DNA of 64,000 nucleotides from Monarcha castaneiventris obscurior (taxonomy: Eukaryota > Chordata > Aves > Passeriformes > Monarchidae): positions 2,976,001 to 3,040,000 of the forward strand of contig JAMPIT010000350.1 of assembly GCA_026261815.1 (NCBI GenBank), given 5' to 3'. How positions within the stretch are numbered: position 1 is the first letter of the stretch; the number at the start of each line of letters is the position of its first letter. Below, in pieces: positions 1 to 13,000 of this stretch. Both the position numbers and the translations under genes were made by a program. The notes beneath the pieces were generated by a model. The model searched no databases. It saw nothing but the letters and a program-made list of their open reading frames with translations, and was not told the DNA's origin.

Positions 1-1934
1 TGATTAGCAGTGTAAACTGAAGATGCATCTACACATTAGCAAGTGTATTTTCACACTCATTTGACCCCAGCTGGGCTGTGAACTGGAGAGGTGAATAAAG
101 AGGAAGCAGCAGCAGCAAAAGCAACAAGCAATGAAGAGAGCTAAATAGTTGTGTTTCCATGATGCACAAGAAGTAGATGCAAAACAGTATTTGATAACAA
201 CAGCTCAGGAAGGTAAGCAGACAATCATGTGAAACGTGCCAATAAGATGTTCCAAATTTTGAGGTACAGAAGGAAGATGGACTGACTGTCACAGAAAGAT
301 TTGAGTTGAAAGGGGCCTTTGAAGAACAGCAAGTCCAGCTCCCATCCCTGTTCCTCCAGGATTGATTTTTACCAGCGCTGGTTCGGGTGGTATGGAAAGG
401 GGGCTGTACTACTCTGGAGGAGCAGAGCTGTAGATTTTACAAAAGGCAACAGTGGCAATTTCAAAAGGAAGATGAAAAATGTGTGGCATCATGATGCTCA
501 GAGATATCCTGTGCTCATTCAGGGTGCTTCTCCTTAGCTGTTTGGGCAGAAAACTCTTTGGAGGAGATGTAACAGGAATAACTCTCAGCTCCACACATGA
601 AAGGACTGAGTGTGCAAAAGCAGCTGTTTGGGAATAACTTCTGCACTTACTGTCCAATGACTTCCTCCTCAGTCTCCATTAACTGAAGGCCTGTCACCCT
701 GCAGAGCCAGTCTTTTTACTGCTGGTCATTTTCCATGAACATGAATGGCCCCTTACTCCTCATAAATACACAAACTGATGCTCTACCAGTTAGTGTCCAC
801 AAATAGCCAAAATAAGGTTATTCTAAGGTAAATTATTTTCTAGCAGACCAACTCACTTAGAAAGCAACCCCAATTCAGATCCATACCAAGGCCAGTGCAT
901 CTTTTTGTCTTCTGCTTATAACATTTCAAAAGTGGCATGTGCAGCTGGTTTACAATCCCTTTCTTTTACCATTTGGTGAAATTTATCTTTTCAGCTGCAT
1001 GAACAAGCCATGCAATCTGAGGCTGCCTGATGAAAGGATTTACTTTGTGTTTACACAGGTGAGGAGCCAACTTATCAACAGGCACAGTAATTTCTGTGGC
1101 CACCATTTGCACAGCTGTAACACTAAGATGCTATCATTTGGCAGGTAATATTTATTACTCAAACATTAAAGCACAGTTTATGAATCCTGTCCCTAAAACA
1201 AACACTAGCATATCTGAATGGCATCTGGGAAACGTGATCTAACTACGACCATGATTGCTATACACCAAGAAACTCTGATTTTAAACTACTGCAAAATAAA
1301 CTCGCAAGTATGTTTTCAGGTAATACCAGGGAAAAATAGAAAGCTTTAATTGTTAGTATTTAACTCGCTTCTGGGCTTTAAGCAATGTCTTAACAAGCCG
1401 TAAGGTTTAGATTTTAAATGCTTGAGAATGAGCCATTTGAAATGTGCAGTCACACAGCCAAGTCGCTGCTGTTTAAACAACATGGTCCTGCAAGATCTCC
1501 AGACAGGCTCTGCTTCACTTAACATTTATCAGAGAATGCTTTGGAGCCTAGGTTTACCACGACTGCTCTGGAAACAAACCACCCTTGCCACTGAACTACA
1601 GCCCATGACTTAAGTTTCCAGGCTGCAATAAAGCACACAAGCTCTTTCCCAAAAAATGTACAGGAATAATGAATGAATCTGCTAGTAAAATACAGTTCAG
1701 AAAAGTTAGGAATAATTTATCCCATAAGTATTGGCATTTTGCTAATCAAACATGCTGTGACCAAAACTTTTTCCATGTAATAAATTTTAATTCACAAGGC
1801 CATGGCAGCAATCCTAATGAAGATTAATTACTGCAGTCCCTTCCATAAAGCCCAGTGCAGCTTCTTCCTTACTTGCTGTCAGAATGCTACAGCACATAGA
1901 AATGGTAATTAAAATACATTGTGCTGTGTTATTT

Positions 1935-2741
1935 TCTGGATCTGGACAGGCTGGACTGATGGGCAGAGGAACCTCTATGAGGTTCAACAAGGCCAAGTGC
2001 TGGGTCCTGCACTTGAGTCACAACAGCCCCAGGCAGTGCCACAGGCTGGGGGCAGTGGCTGGGAAGCTGCCTGGTGGAAAAGGACCTGGGGGTGCTGGTC
2101 AACAGCAGCTGAACATGATCCAGCTGTGCCCAGGTGGCCAAGAAGGCCAATGGCACCTGGCCTGGATCAGCAGTGGTGTGGCCAGCAGGAGCAGGGCAGT
2201 GACCGTCCCCCTGTACTCGGCACTGCTGAGGCCACACCTCCAATCCTGTGCTCAGTTCTGGGCCCCTCACTGCAAGAAAGACATTGAGGGGCTGGAGCGT
2301 GTCCAGAGAAGGGCAACGGAGCTGGGGAAGGGTCTGGAGCACAAGTCCTGTGAGGGGCAGCTGAGGGAGCTGGGGGTGTTCAGCCTGGAGAAAAGGAGGC
2401 TCAGGGGGACCTTATCCCTCTCTAGAACTGCCTGAAAGGAGGCTGCAGCCAGGTGGGGTCAGTCTCTTCTCCCAGGTAACAAGTGACAGGGTCAACAGGA
2501 AGTGGCCTCAAGTCACACCAGTGGAGGTTTAGATTGGATAGCAGGAAATATTTCTTCACCAAAAAGGCCTGCTGTCAAGCCCTGGAACAGTTTGCCCAGG
2601 GAGGTGGTGAAGTCACCATCCCTGAAGGTATTTAAAAGACGTGTAGATGTGGCACTCAAGGACATGGTTCAGTGGGACTTGGCAGCGCCGGGTTACCGGT
2701 TTGATCTTAAAGGTCCTTTTAACCAAAATGATTCTATGATT
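1935..2741 (+). mobile_element. CR1 LINE, 5'-truncated copy with reverse-transcriptase 3' end and 3' UTR
   Basis: CR1 is the main avian non-LTR retrotransposon. This GC-rich block contains the end of its ORF2 reading frame on the plus strand. Recognisable short motifs are [39 protein letters not shown] and LGVFSLEKRRLRG. A 3' UTR with the usual FTKKAC..WNSLPREVV-like reading follows, and the copy ends in the CR1 tail ATTCTATGAT. The frame shifts several times and has lost the catalytic part, so the copy is dead. It lies in the antisense direction relative to DDX10. Confidence 0.92.
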
Positions 2742-5499
2742 TCCTTACTGGCCATTCCACTGATATAAATCAAAACATCTCTACAGCTAAATATATAAGC
2801 CTCTATCAAGAGCAATTCAGTATTTCAATGTCCAATTTTGCAGCTAATCAGAATGACCAAGGCTTTTAAACTGAGACCTTTTATAACATCTCCCCTATGG
2901 TGCTCTTCTGGCCATCACAACATTAAGTTCTGGCCTACACAAAGTCACAGATACGACCTAAATAATCCATGTTAGAAGGAGCACCATGATTTGCTGATGA
3001 ATCATCTCAAAAGACAATGTAATGTCAACCTCATCAAGAATGACCTAAAACTCATTAGGTCAACATCATCATCCTGCTGCAAGAAGAAGCTGTAAAAAAC
3101 TGCAATTTGCCCATAATTTTCATAAATAAAGGAAGGCACACAACAAAGTAGCACTGACTACTAACTTGCATACTTGTCATCTGGTGACTGTCCATAAAGT
3201 CACAAACAAAACAGTACCAGAACTAAGATATTTCCCCTCAGGTCCAAGATCTTTTCCATGCTGGTCTAGGAGGCAATGTGATCAGTCACACACATTAAAG
3301 ATTTAAAGAAGGTAATGATGAGGTCAATCGGAACTTTGTTCTTCCTCACCATTTTTTATTTAAAGAGGTCGAGGAATTAGAAATACCAAAAACTCAATCA
3401 GACTGCAAAATGAATATTTAAGAAATCCAGCTGCTTTTCTTTCACTCTGTTCTATATTCTTAGATTTTTCACCTCATTAACAATTTACATTTGATAGCCT
3501 TAAACCAAATATGATGAATGTTGCTAGATATACAAAAATTAATCTCATATTACATGCTTGAAGTCATTAATTACTCTGCTTGTAGAGGTATGGCTGGAAG
3601 GGAATTTTATGCAAAGGCAAATTTAACTCATGATTTGGACAGCTCCCCCAGTTTAAAAAAATTCTGTGGGAGGACAGAGAGAATATTAACAATGGTTTTG
3701 ACCTTCTGAAACCATGGACAGATGGTCTATTCTTAAAGAGTCTTGAAGGAAGACACCCTAGGTCTCACATACTTACTATGAATTATCCCTTTTAGAAGCA
3801 TTTTTCTCCCCTTAAAGCAAGGAGCAGCTAGTGTAGCCCAACACATTTCTATTTTAATCCAACACTTCAAGCAAAATCTCTGGATTTTGGAAATAGAATA
3901 GAGTTGTGATTTCTAATCTCAAATCCTAATTTCACTGTCTGCTACTCTCAGCTAATTTGTTTTTTTTTTAAATCATTACGTCAATATTTTCCAGCCCCAA
4001 ATGCAACTCATCACACAGTGCAATAGCAATTCTAAGAAAGAAGCATGAGGCATGAGCATTGATTTAACAATCCAGCCCCAAATCCTTCACTGTATCTTGC
4101 TCCTTCTCAGAAGCCTTCTGTGGGGTGCTCAGAGCATCTCAGCAGACACACCTACACTGAGCATCACAGCTGACTTTGGAGCAGCTGCAAACAGCCTCTG
4201 CACTTCTGGGAGTGCCTGAGCGGGGTGTGTTGGAATGCAGAGACACTGATGACTCTGGTGACAGTGCAGCATGTGATGGATAATCCTGTTCTGGCCACAG
4301 CCTGCCCAGGAATTATCAGTCATGTTCTTACAGACTAAATGGATTTGGCCATGGTGTGGGCACAAGTACTGGCATGTGATTGTCCACAACTGCTGCGCCT
4401 TCGGATGGAGCCAACCAAACCTCTTCTGGGCAATGTCTCAGTGCATTTTGGTGCAGTAGGACAGGCCAAGGACTGCTTCCAGTAAGCACTGTTGATGAAA
4501 CCACATTTCTTCAATGTGTGTAGCTGTCTGTTCTCCAGCTCCCAAGTCAGCTTTGATGCTCAGTGTCGGTATGTCTAGAGATACACAAAAGGAAACCTCC
4601 CTGGTTTCCTTTGCTGTATGTTCTTTCTTACCTAATCTACTCCACAGGAAGGGAAAATGACCAAGGACTTTGACCTTCTCTGAGTCCTAGCTTTCCTTAA
4701 GAGCACATGCCCTGACTCCAGGGGAGCCAGATCAGCCACTGATTCAACAAAAGTCTGCACTTATTACCACTGCCGAAAATCTGTCCATCTCTGTCAACTT
4801 TTATTCTTAAAGTGCAGCTAATCTCGAGTCTAGCTGACATTCTGAGGAAAGGATCAATACAAAATGTGATGTATGAATACATACTCCCTCTTGCACAAAG
4901 AAGGAGTGATTTACTGCTGCTCAGAAAAAGAAATGCTTTTCCCCATCCTTGTCAGTTCTATTGACACACACTGGTGAATAGGCTCCAGGGGACATGGCCA
5001 CTAGCCTGTTAACTTAGGGCTACCCAGTCCTTAAATCCATGTCCCACACCCAGTCCTGCAAACTGACTCCACAACATTCAGTGCCACATGGGTAAGGACA
5101 ATCGAGTCCCTAGGATTCACCCGATTCAGATGTGAAAAGCAAAAGCTTTATGAACCTAGACATCTAGAAGAGAGCAAAATAAAAACCTATGCTCCCATTT
5201 AAGTGTCAAGATCATCCTTCTCAGTCTGTTACACGATACACTGTTTGTCAGGAACACACAAGTGGCCTTGTTGTGGTAAACCACACAGGACTTCATGCAG
5301 TATCCCTTCATCTTCCCACAGTATGCTGGCATCAGCTACAGATCCTCATTCCCACCTTGTGCTTTTCTATTAAACTACATGAAACAAAATCTTCTGCTTC
5401 ATACAATTATAAACACTGTTTAAAATTAAATTAATTTATTATTATATATTTACTTCAAATTCAGAGTCCACTTCCTTTGAGCATTGAAGAGTCTGAACG

Positions 5500-5585
5500 A
5501 CACTGAATCATAGAATTTATCAAGTTATACCATGCACTAAATTATTTAATACAGCACAGGTGCAAAGGGATCATCCAAATCCTCA
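5500..5585 (-). mobile_element. Possible small CR1 3'-end remnant
   Basis: GAATCATAGAAT followed about 55 bp later by GGGATCATCCAA resembles the reverse complement of a CR1 3' end (TGGATGATCC ... ATTCTATGATTC). The sequence between is diverged. It abuts the LTR that follows. Weak, based on short motifs only. Confidence 0.35.
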
Positions 5586-5644
5586 AATTACTTCCACATT
5601 TTTCCTTCCACACAGAAAGAACCTGCAATGTGACAGAAGAGAAA

Positions 5645-6590
5645 TGCATTTCTGAGACAGGACAAACCCACCACTGGTCAAGGCTGAGCCTATCAGTGAT
5701 AGTGAGAGTGCCTCTGGGATAAGATAGTTAAGAAGGGGAGAAAAAACAGCACAGCTGCAACCAGAGAGTGGAGTGAGAACACGTGAGAGAAAAAGCCCTG
5801 CAGACACCAAGGTGAGTGCAGAAGGAAGAGCAGGAGGTGCTCCAGGTGCCAGAGCAGAGATTCCCCCACAGCTGGTGGTGCAGCCCATGGTGAGGCAGTG
5901 TGCCCTCGCAGCCCATGGAGCCCCAGGAGGCTGTGACCCCTTGGGAAGCCCATGCTGGAGCAGGCTCCTGGCAGGACCTGTGGCCTCATGGACAGAGGAG
6001 CCCATGCTGGAGCACGTTCGTGTCTGCTGGCAGGACTTGTGAGCCCACGCTGGAGGAACCCGTCCCTGAACAACAGTATGCCATGGAAGGGAGCCCATGC
6101 TGGAACAGCTGATGAAGAATTGCAGCCCACGGGAAAGAGCTGAAGAGGATTGTGGAAGAAGCCCCCTGTGGGAGAGACCCCACATGGGAGCAGGGAAAGG
6201 ATCCTCCCTGGAGGAGAAAGGACCAGCGGAAACAACATACGATGAGCTGACTGCAACCTCCATTCCCCATCCTTCTGTGCTGCTGAGGATGAGGATGAAG
6301 AAAAAGTTGTAAGTTAATCCTGGGAAGAAGAGAGGTGTGGGGAGAAGGTGTTTTAAGATCTGGGTTTATTTCTCATTACTCTACTGTCACGTGATTGGTA
6401 ATAAATAAATTCATTTTTTCCCAAGTCAAGTCTCCTTCGCCCATGACAGCAGCTGGTGAGGGATCTCTCCTGGTGTTACCTTGACCCCGAGTCTTTCATT
6501 ACATTTCTCTCCCAGGTGAGGATGGCAGTGACAGAGTGAAAGAGAAGCTTTGGTGGGCACTGAGCATCCAGACAGGGTCAACCCGCCATG
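5645..6590 (+). mobile_element. Avian endogenous retrovirus LTR, family A copy 1, 5'-truncated
   Basis: This copy is clearly homologous to the LTRs at 30019 and 60673. Shared landmarks in order are the GCCTCTGGGATAA segment with a nearby TTAAGAAGGGGA, GAGAAAAAGCCCTGCAGACACC, repeated CCCATGCTGGAGCA units, a GATGAGCTGACTGCAACC segment, the AATAAA poly(A) signal at 6400-6405, and the 3' end GGGTCAACCCGCCA at 6575-6588. The first roughly 100 bases seen in the other copies (starting ACTGGGTTTGCATGG) are missing. There is no retroviral coding sequence next to it, so it is a solo LTR remnant. The exact family name is not assigned. Confidence 0.8.
6400..6405 (+). terminator. AATAAA polyadenylation signal of LTR copy 1
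   Basis: AATAAA lies in GTAATAAATAAATTC about 190 bp before the LTR 3' end, the usual R-region position. It points opposite to DDX10 transcription, so it should not cut short the host transcript. Confidence 0.6.
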
Positions 6591-6874
6591 GAAACACATT
6601 AAACCTCCAGGGTATTAGTCCAGATTTTTGCATGTGAAACAGTCTCACCAAGTTCTCTTCAACACTGACTCAAAAATCTTTCCCATATAACTGCACAAAA
6701 GAAAGTAACAGCCTTTAGCTCTGATTTCTGTTCAGCACCTAACACACAAACTTTTAAAACTTAAATACTAAACCCCATGAGAAAGAGGAGTGTAAGATGA
6801 ATTCTTAAGATGTAAACAAAACAACTAATAAAAAACATCAACATTTTTAAATGAACATGGAAGATGGCGCATAC

Positions 6875-7008
6875 CTATAGCTGTCTTCGCTTTCTGAATC
6901 CCGTTCTTCATCAGAGTCTTTGTATTTATCAGGATCTGGGAGAGTGCTTGGATCAAACTCTTCCTCACTTCCACTGTGAGCAAGATAGGCCACTGTTTCC
7001 TCTTCAAC
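6875..7008 (-). CDS. DDX10: DDX10 internal exon with conserved acidic FDPSTLPDPDKY block (part 4 of 4)
   Basis: Seen: a 134-nt exon (44 codons plus 2 nt), with acceptor CACGTGACAG before GTTGAAGAG and donor ATAG/GTATGC. The peptide starts VEEETVAYLAHSGSEEE, continues with FDPSTLPDPDKYK, and ends in a serine/acidic run (DSDEERDSESEDSY). The FDPSTLPDPDKY block is a hallmark of the vertebrate DDX10 tail and is followed by a similar Ser/Asp/Glu-rich run in human. The Ser-Glu and Ser-Asp pairs are plausible casein kinase 2 sites (inference). The exon ends in phase 2, so at least one more exon must follow on the minus strand. That exon encodes the last roughly 60 residues and was not clearly found between 1 and 6874. 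Confidence 0.92.
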
Positions 7009-10000
7009 CTGTCACGTGACAAATGGAGAGTTACAAGACAAACAAACACGTCCATGTTACTTGTCACAACCCCATTAATGGGGAGGCTGTAACAGAAACC
7101 ACTGACCTCAAATACAGTCAAAGACCATCAATGTTATAGCCAGGAAAAGAGAATAATTTCTGTCATCAACAGTGCTCTCCTCCAAGACTGTTTGTTAAAG
7201 GTTGAAGAAACATTATTTAAAAAGGAAGCACAAGGATTTATTGTTCAAATTCTACCTTCCAATATTGTAATCTTAAATCTACCAAATCTAGGAGAGATCT
7301 GGGCAGCAACTAATCAACAGCCATCTGAGAGCAAATGTCTAAGTAATATGCAGCTTTACTGTCCCTCAGAAACACACTGCCAAAGAGATACTCACATGTG
7401 GACACATAAATCACCGCTGTTAGGTGAATTTAATGAAATACTCTGATTTAAAACTCATCTGGGTGTTCTTGCAGTTAAAAACCAAGAAGCTGCTTAAGCT
7501 GAATTAACTGCTCTAAGGGAGTTTCAGCCATCCTCTCCAAGAGATACATGTTCTTCAGGCATCCTCCCTCCCTCACCACTCCTCTCTGGGGCTCAAGCTT
7601 CCCTCTGTCCCTACAGCATGTCTCAGGATGGGTTGGTGGCACTGGCTAGTTTCCCCAGGTGTGGCATTGCCTCACTAATTCCTTTAACAAAGAGAGCACA
7701 GAAGATGTTTCTCCACGAAAGTACTGGATAATACAAAAAAGCTAATTCTGCAGATACAGGTTCTGCTTCACTTAATCCTCAACTGATGGCACCACTTTTG
7801 TAAATTTCTGCTAGTAGGCATGAAAAAAACCAGACTGGAGGGCATATGCAATTGTATATGCCCACCAAAATGCAGATGGAAAGCTCATAGGCATTTCTAA
7901 GCAACGTGAACACTAGATTCATGCATATTTATGCTGGAAAGCAAAGACAAATTCCAGGAAACTATAATTAAAGACATTGCTACCTTTTGTTTATATGTCT
8001 AATCAACATGCACACAGCTGAGTTTCTAAAACAGTACTCATTTAAATGATCTTTCATTCTATGAATAACTTCACATCATTATATATTTAAAGTTAATTTT
8101 TGTTTTGATTTTTCACCATTTCTATCACCACGTTTTTAAAGACCTGTCTTTATGTGCACCTACCTTCTTCCAATAAAAATAATTTTTTTTTTTAAAAGAA
8201 ACCAAATAGAACCATACCAATGGTCTCTTTTATATCTGCATATAGACTGAGTGAAAGGCAATGAGCTGGTGAAGGGTAAGATTAGTCACCACTGCAAGAG
8301 TCCATTCTTGCTTGACCAGTGACACTTCTGCAGTGTACTGAAAGCAAGTAGAAGAAAGGCATAAAAGCCAGATTTGCAATCAGAAGACAGAGGAAAAACA
8401 TACTGAACACACATTTTCTTCTTTACTACTTTAAATACCAGTAAAGGTAATTATAAAGCTGGGTGTATAAAATGACTAAAAGCATCATCAGACTCTTTAG
8501 CACTATAAGCTTCCTAAGGTGGCAAACACTGACAAAAAAGCATGTTGGTTCTCAGGAACTTCAGGTAGCACTTCACCAGAAAGTTGGTTGGTTTTGCAGG
8601 GTTTTTGCTTACAAAAAAACCATCTTCAAGCTCATCTCTTAGTACAATATTACAGAGCATTACTAACTCCATAGAAAACTATTTTGAAGGTCACCTTTCT
8701 GCTAATGAATTTTCTTATTTGAAAATCATTCTGCATTAAATTATAGCTTATTTTAATTTCTTACAACATTAAATATTTGCTCTTTACTTGTTCTTCCAAT
8801 TGCACCTATTCTTTCGATACAGCTGGTGCATACCAATCTCGTATTTAAAAAGCAAAGAAAAAGAGAAGTAGCATTCAAAGCTGTTGTATGGAACAATGTA
8901 TTTTTTAATATGTACATGTGACACCATGCAACAGAGTTCTGCAATACTAACATTAATTGGCAGTCATCTTTTAAGACTTGGGCTGTTCATTCATATTCTC
9001 CACTGTGACACACAGACCAAACCTTCGCCTTCATTACACATTCATATTAATTTTGTTCCAGGAGAAAATACGCAGAGAAGTGTTAAACATAATGCTTGCT
9101 ATAGCAAAAAGAAATAATTGGCAAAGATGCCTCTTTCATTCATCAGGAATCATGAGGTTGTATTTCTTATAAGTATCACTGCTTACATATTCATTAAAAT
9201 ATTTCTAAGACCCTGAAATTGTTAAGAACCTGAGCAGGAACATTTATCATCCACAGCTGAACAACAGAAACTCATTATTTTTCCTCTCTCACTTCAAATT
9301 TATATCAGCCAGTCAGGAAGAAGAAATCTTGTGACTTCACATTACTCACCACAAGAGTTGGAGAAAAGAAGTAAAATCATAGTTCAAAATGACATGTGTA
9401 AAAGTTCTTCACATACAAATAGGATGCAATTTATAGACTCAGGATCAGACCTGTCCTAAGGCAATTGCAACCAAAAGAGATTAGAAGAGATTTTGACGGC
9501 CTGTACTTTATGTCTAAGGTTGGAGACAATGTAACACACACTGTGGAGTGTGTATTTATCATGAAGTTCAACTGTGGAAGGAAACCTGCCATGCTTGACA
9601 TGGAAGACATCAAATCAGGCTGGCCAGGAGAACTGGATTTGGTGGCAATCATCTTTTCACTCTGCTCAGGGATGACAAGCTGTCTCTTTGTACCATGCCA
9701 GACTTGTCCTTTCTAATTCTAGTTCCACAGAAACCCGTAAAAGGACTTTCAGTTTAAACATGACACTGAATGCAAACATTTTTGCATTCACACAGTCTCC
9801 CTCTGAGGCATAAAGAGATTCTTCTTATGCAAACTCAACATTTTAGAGAAATTCAGCAAAATTTCTGTGCTGGAACTTTTGGAAACCTTGTTGCCTTCAA
9901 CATTCCACATTGTACCACATCAACAACAATCACATTTGACCTTACTGTAGTCATTTTGAAAACATACACCAACTGACACAGACAGGGCAGGCTCCTCTAG

Positions 10001-13000
10001 AGTTTTTGCCATGTTTATCAACAGAATACCTCTAATTCAACTTCTGTCTTTGTTATAAGACATAGTGACAACTTCTTCTCCTCCTAAAGAGGTCTGAATG
10101 GCTGGTGGAGCTCAAGTAAATGAGTTAGGCAGGCTAAGAGAAACTTAAAATGAAGAAATTTATGTATCTCAGACACCCAGGGGACTCAAATGTTCAAAAA
10201 ACCAGAATGATGTCTCATTTCTACCAGGCATTAGGCACTCAGGTGGCAATTGTCGGACTATCACCAGAAGAAAAAAAAAGAACTGAAAAAGAATACCATG
10301 AAAATCTGAACATACATTAAAAAATGTTGTATTTACCAAGACTTCATTTCTAAAATACATATTTATTATGGTATTTAATTTATATCTAATTTAATAGGGT
10401 TTTTTCCTCCAATTACATTGTCTAGAGTTTTTAAGTTCAACCCATTAAGCAATTTATCAGTTTCTAGCAACTAGGCTGAGATGGAAGAAATAATTTCTAA
10501 GGCACTATCAATTCTGTCCATAGTACTTTACAAAGCACAGTGGGGGAATATTTCCAAGTAGCTGGAAACAAAACTTTTAAGGTTTGTTTAGAATTTGATC
10601 ACACTTCATTTGAGTCCATCAGGAGCCACACTTACACAATATTCAGTCCTTTTTGAGCTATGCCTTCAGTTTTTGCTACTATGGCCTCTCCCAGTAAGTG
10701 GTGCTTGCGATTGTAATGCCAAGAAAAGGTAAGTTCCAAATACTGCTAGGAGGTTACCCAACACAGGTACACAACTTTTAAAAGTTTAGCATATTATGGC
10801 TCATATAAAAGGATATTTAAAAATAAAATACCTTGTGAGATCTGACAGCATTCCAATTTTCCTAATTTTCTTCTTTTTTACAATTATTTTTCAGATGAAA
10901 ACAGAAGTTGCATCATGTTTATGATGGAACCCATTTATATATACAGAGAGGTTTTACAACATTCCCTTTAAAACATTTTACTCTGGAATCTCCTGATCAC
11001 CTCGCAGGTTTGGGTTTTTTCATAGCATGTACTCCAACTCACCACACTGTCCCCAGCTGATGAATGATTGCTCTGGTATTTCATCATCTACATTGTCCCA
11101 AAGGAATACAGCTATTCTGACAGTTCAAAAATTAAATGCAGCCTTTGATGTTGCTAGGGTGTTTGATCCAACAGTTGCTTTGAAGATCAAGACAAAAGCC
11201 TTAGCCTATACTAAAAACTGACTGGGAGCCAGTGGAGCAAACTACCTGCTGCTGTGACACACACAGAGAGCTGTCCAAGCCATGCCAAAACTCACAGCTA
11301 CCCTCCATACCATCTAAGGTGCATCAGTGTTCCATGGCTCTGGCCAGAAAGGCTGGTAGCCAAAAACTGGGGAAACCACGGTCCCAGGTTAGTCAGCCAG
11401 ACACAGTCCTTGCACTAAGGCAATCTCACTGATCTCTGGGCTCTAGGAGTTGGTAACAGTTCCTGGTTTCCACACCACTTCAGAGAATTTAATTCTTGGT
11501 TTTCACTAGAAGGGACAGATAACTCTTAGCTTCATCTTCAGTGATTCACCATTTCCAATCACTAGCAGTCACACCAAGGTTCAATTTCATCCAGTCATTC
11601 TTTATTTCTTTGTAAGCCATCTGAGATCTTAAATAATACAGCCTGCCTAGTTTAGCCAGCAGAGCCTTACTTTTACCAGCGCTCTCACATAAGGCACATG
11701 AGAATACTTAATTTTCTTTCTTGGCATTCCTAAATGCCCCGCATTTTATGGTCAGTGAATAGGTAGGCCTCTGTTCCAAACTAGCAGACACTGATGCATA
11801 CATTCTGACATTCAAATTTCTCTGTAACTATAGCAAAGCAATAGCAAAGCAATTGTGCTGGAAATGGCTCCTGCCACAAGCACAGTTCAGAAGCACTGAA
11901 AACACAAAACTCATTGAAATTGGTGAGAAGTTCTAAATCTACTCAAAGACCTTTTGCTTTAATGTATTTGCATTTCAATTATAAAGGATATGTCTCAGAA
12001 CTAGACCTTATGCTTCTCCTTTTCTAATTTGTTTTTCTAGGACCCATGTAGAATACTTATTATAAAGACAGGCTTCTTCCAAGTTGTTATTGGCCACAAT
12101 TACAAATGTGATTTTAGCAACAGGGAAGACTAGTATAAAACAACTATAAAACAACTATACCTTACCTTAAATGTAATTAATGTTACAGACATGAAAATAC
12201 AACAGAAAGGAAACTAAGTTACTAGGTGGGTAACCCTAGAAGGAAAATACATGCTGAAATACATTAAATTCTGGAAAGCAGCAGGGTAAAAAGAAATTAG
12301 TAAAAAAGTCTGAGAGAATTAAATATGCCAACATACTCGTCCAAAAGTCTATGGCCCTGTCAAAAAAAAAAAACAAACCAAAAAAACAACAACCCCCCAA
12401 TCAGAACACTTACAGTGCAGAACAATGTTTCTGAAATTATATTCTCAACACATAACCCTTGGACTGTGCTGACACTCCTTTCTGCCCACTTTCAGGTTCA
12501 CAGCAGTCATGGCTGTCAGCTCAAACACAGAAAGCGATTCTCCGAAGCAGTGTCTGTGTTCAAACATTTCAACACATCAGTCTTCTCCAGGGAATCTCAG
12601 CATATGTCCACAGAGACGGTGCCTACATGAGAAACCTTCTCTGTATCACTTTCTGGCACTTCTGCACAAGCCTGAGGGAGCTGCATCCCCTGCTGTGACA
12701 CAGCAGTGTCCCACCACCAGCAGCACTACTCGCAGCGGAGACTGCGGGCACAGACCACGCTTTGCTTAGTGACGGGTGTTGTTCAAGAAGGAACAGATCA
12801 ACAGCAGCACTGACACCAAATAATCAGAAAGAAAACCTTTTAAGTCACGTAATTCTGTAAACTGGTTAGTTCTGCTCTTTTCTTGGAACAACTGATTTGT
12901 ATTCAGTACACAACGAAGAGCTACACTGGCATTAAGTGCTTGTCCGACTACACGATTTTTATGTTTTCACTGCACTGCTTAAGTCACGTACTGTAAATGC

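Larger units (their letters stand above)
1..6874 (-). other. DDX10: DDX10 intron region downstream of the last recognised exon
   Basis: No confidently supported exon is visible here. The stretch holds a CR1 copy at 1935-2741, a 5'-truncated LTR at about 5645-6590 and possibly a small CR1 tail just before it. The remainder is AT-rich unique sequence with no long open frame resembling a known protein. I looked for the C-terminal DDX10 peptide expected after FDPSTLPDPDKY (human ends with an EPLDTGLS...EDEEL-type segment) and did not see it. A 48-nt candidate exon at 651-698 is discussed as a finding only. Confidence 0.7.

Noticed and set aside
1884..2435. 183-aa plus-strand open frame
   Set aside because: It is the decayed 3' end of the CR1 reverse-transcriptase frame, not a host gene.
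5583..6263. 226-aa minus-strand open frame, and matching plus-strand frames
   Set aside because: It lies inside a GC-rich LTR. There is no known protein motif and the family copies contain frameshifts, so it was not called as a gene.
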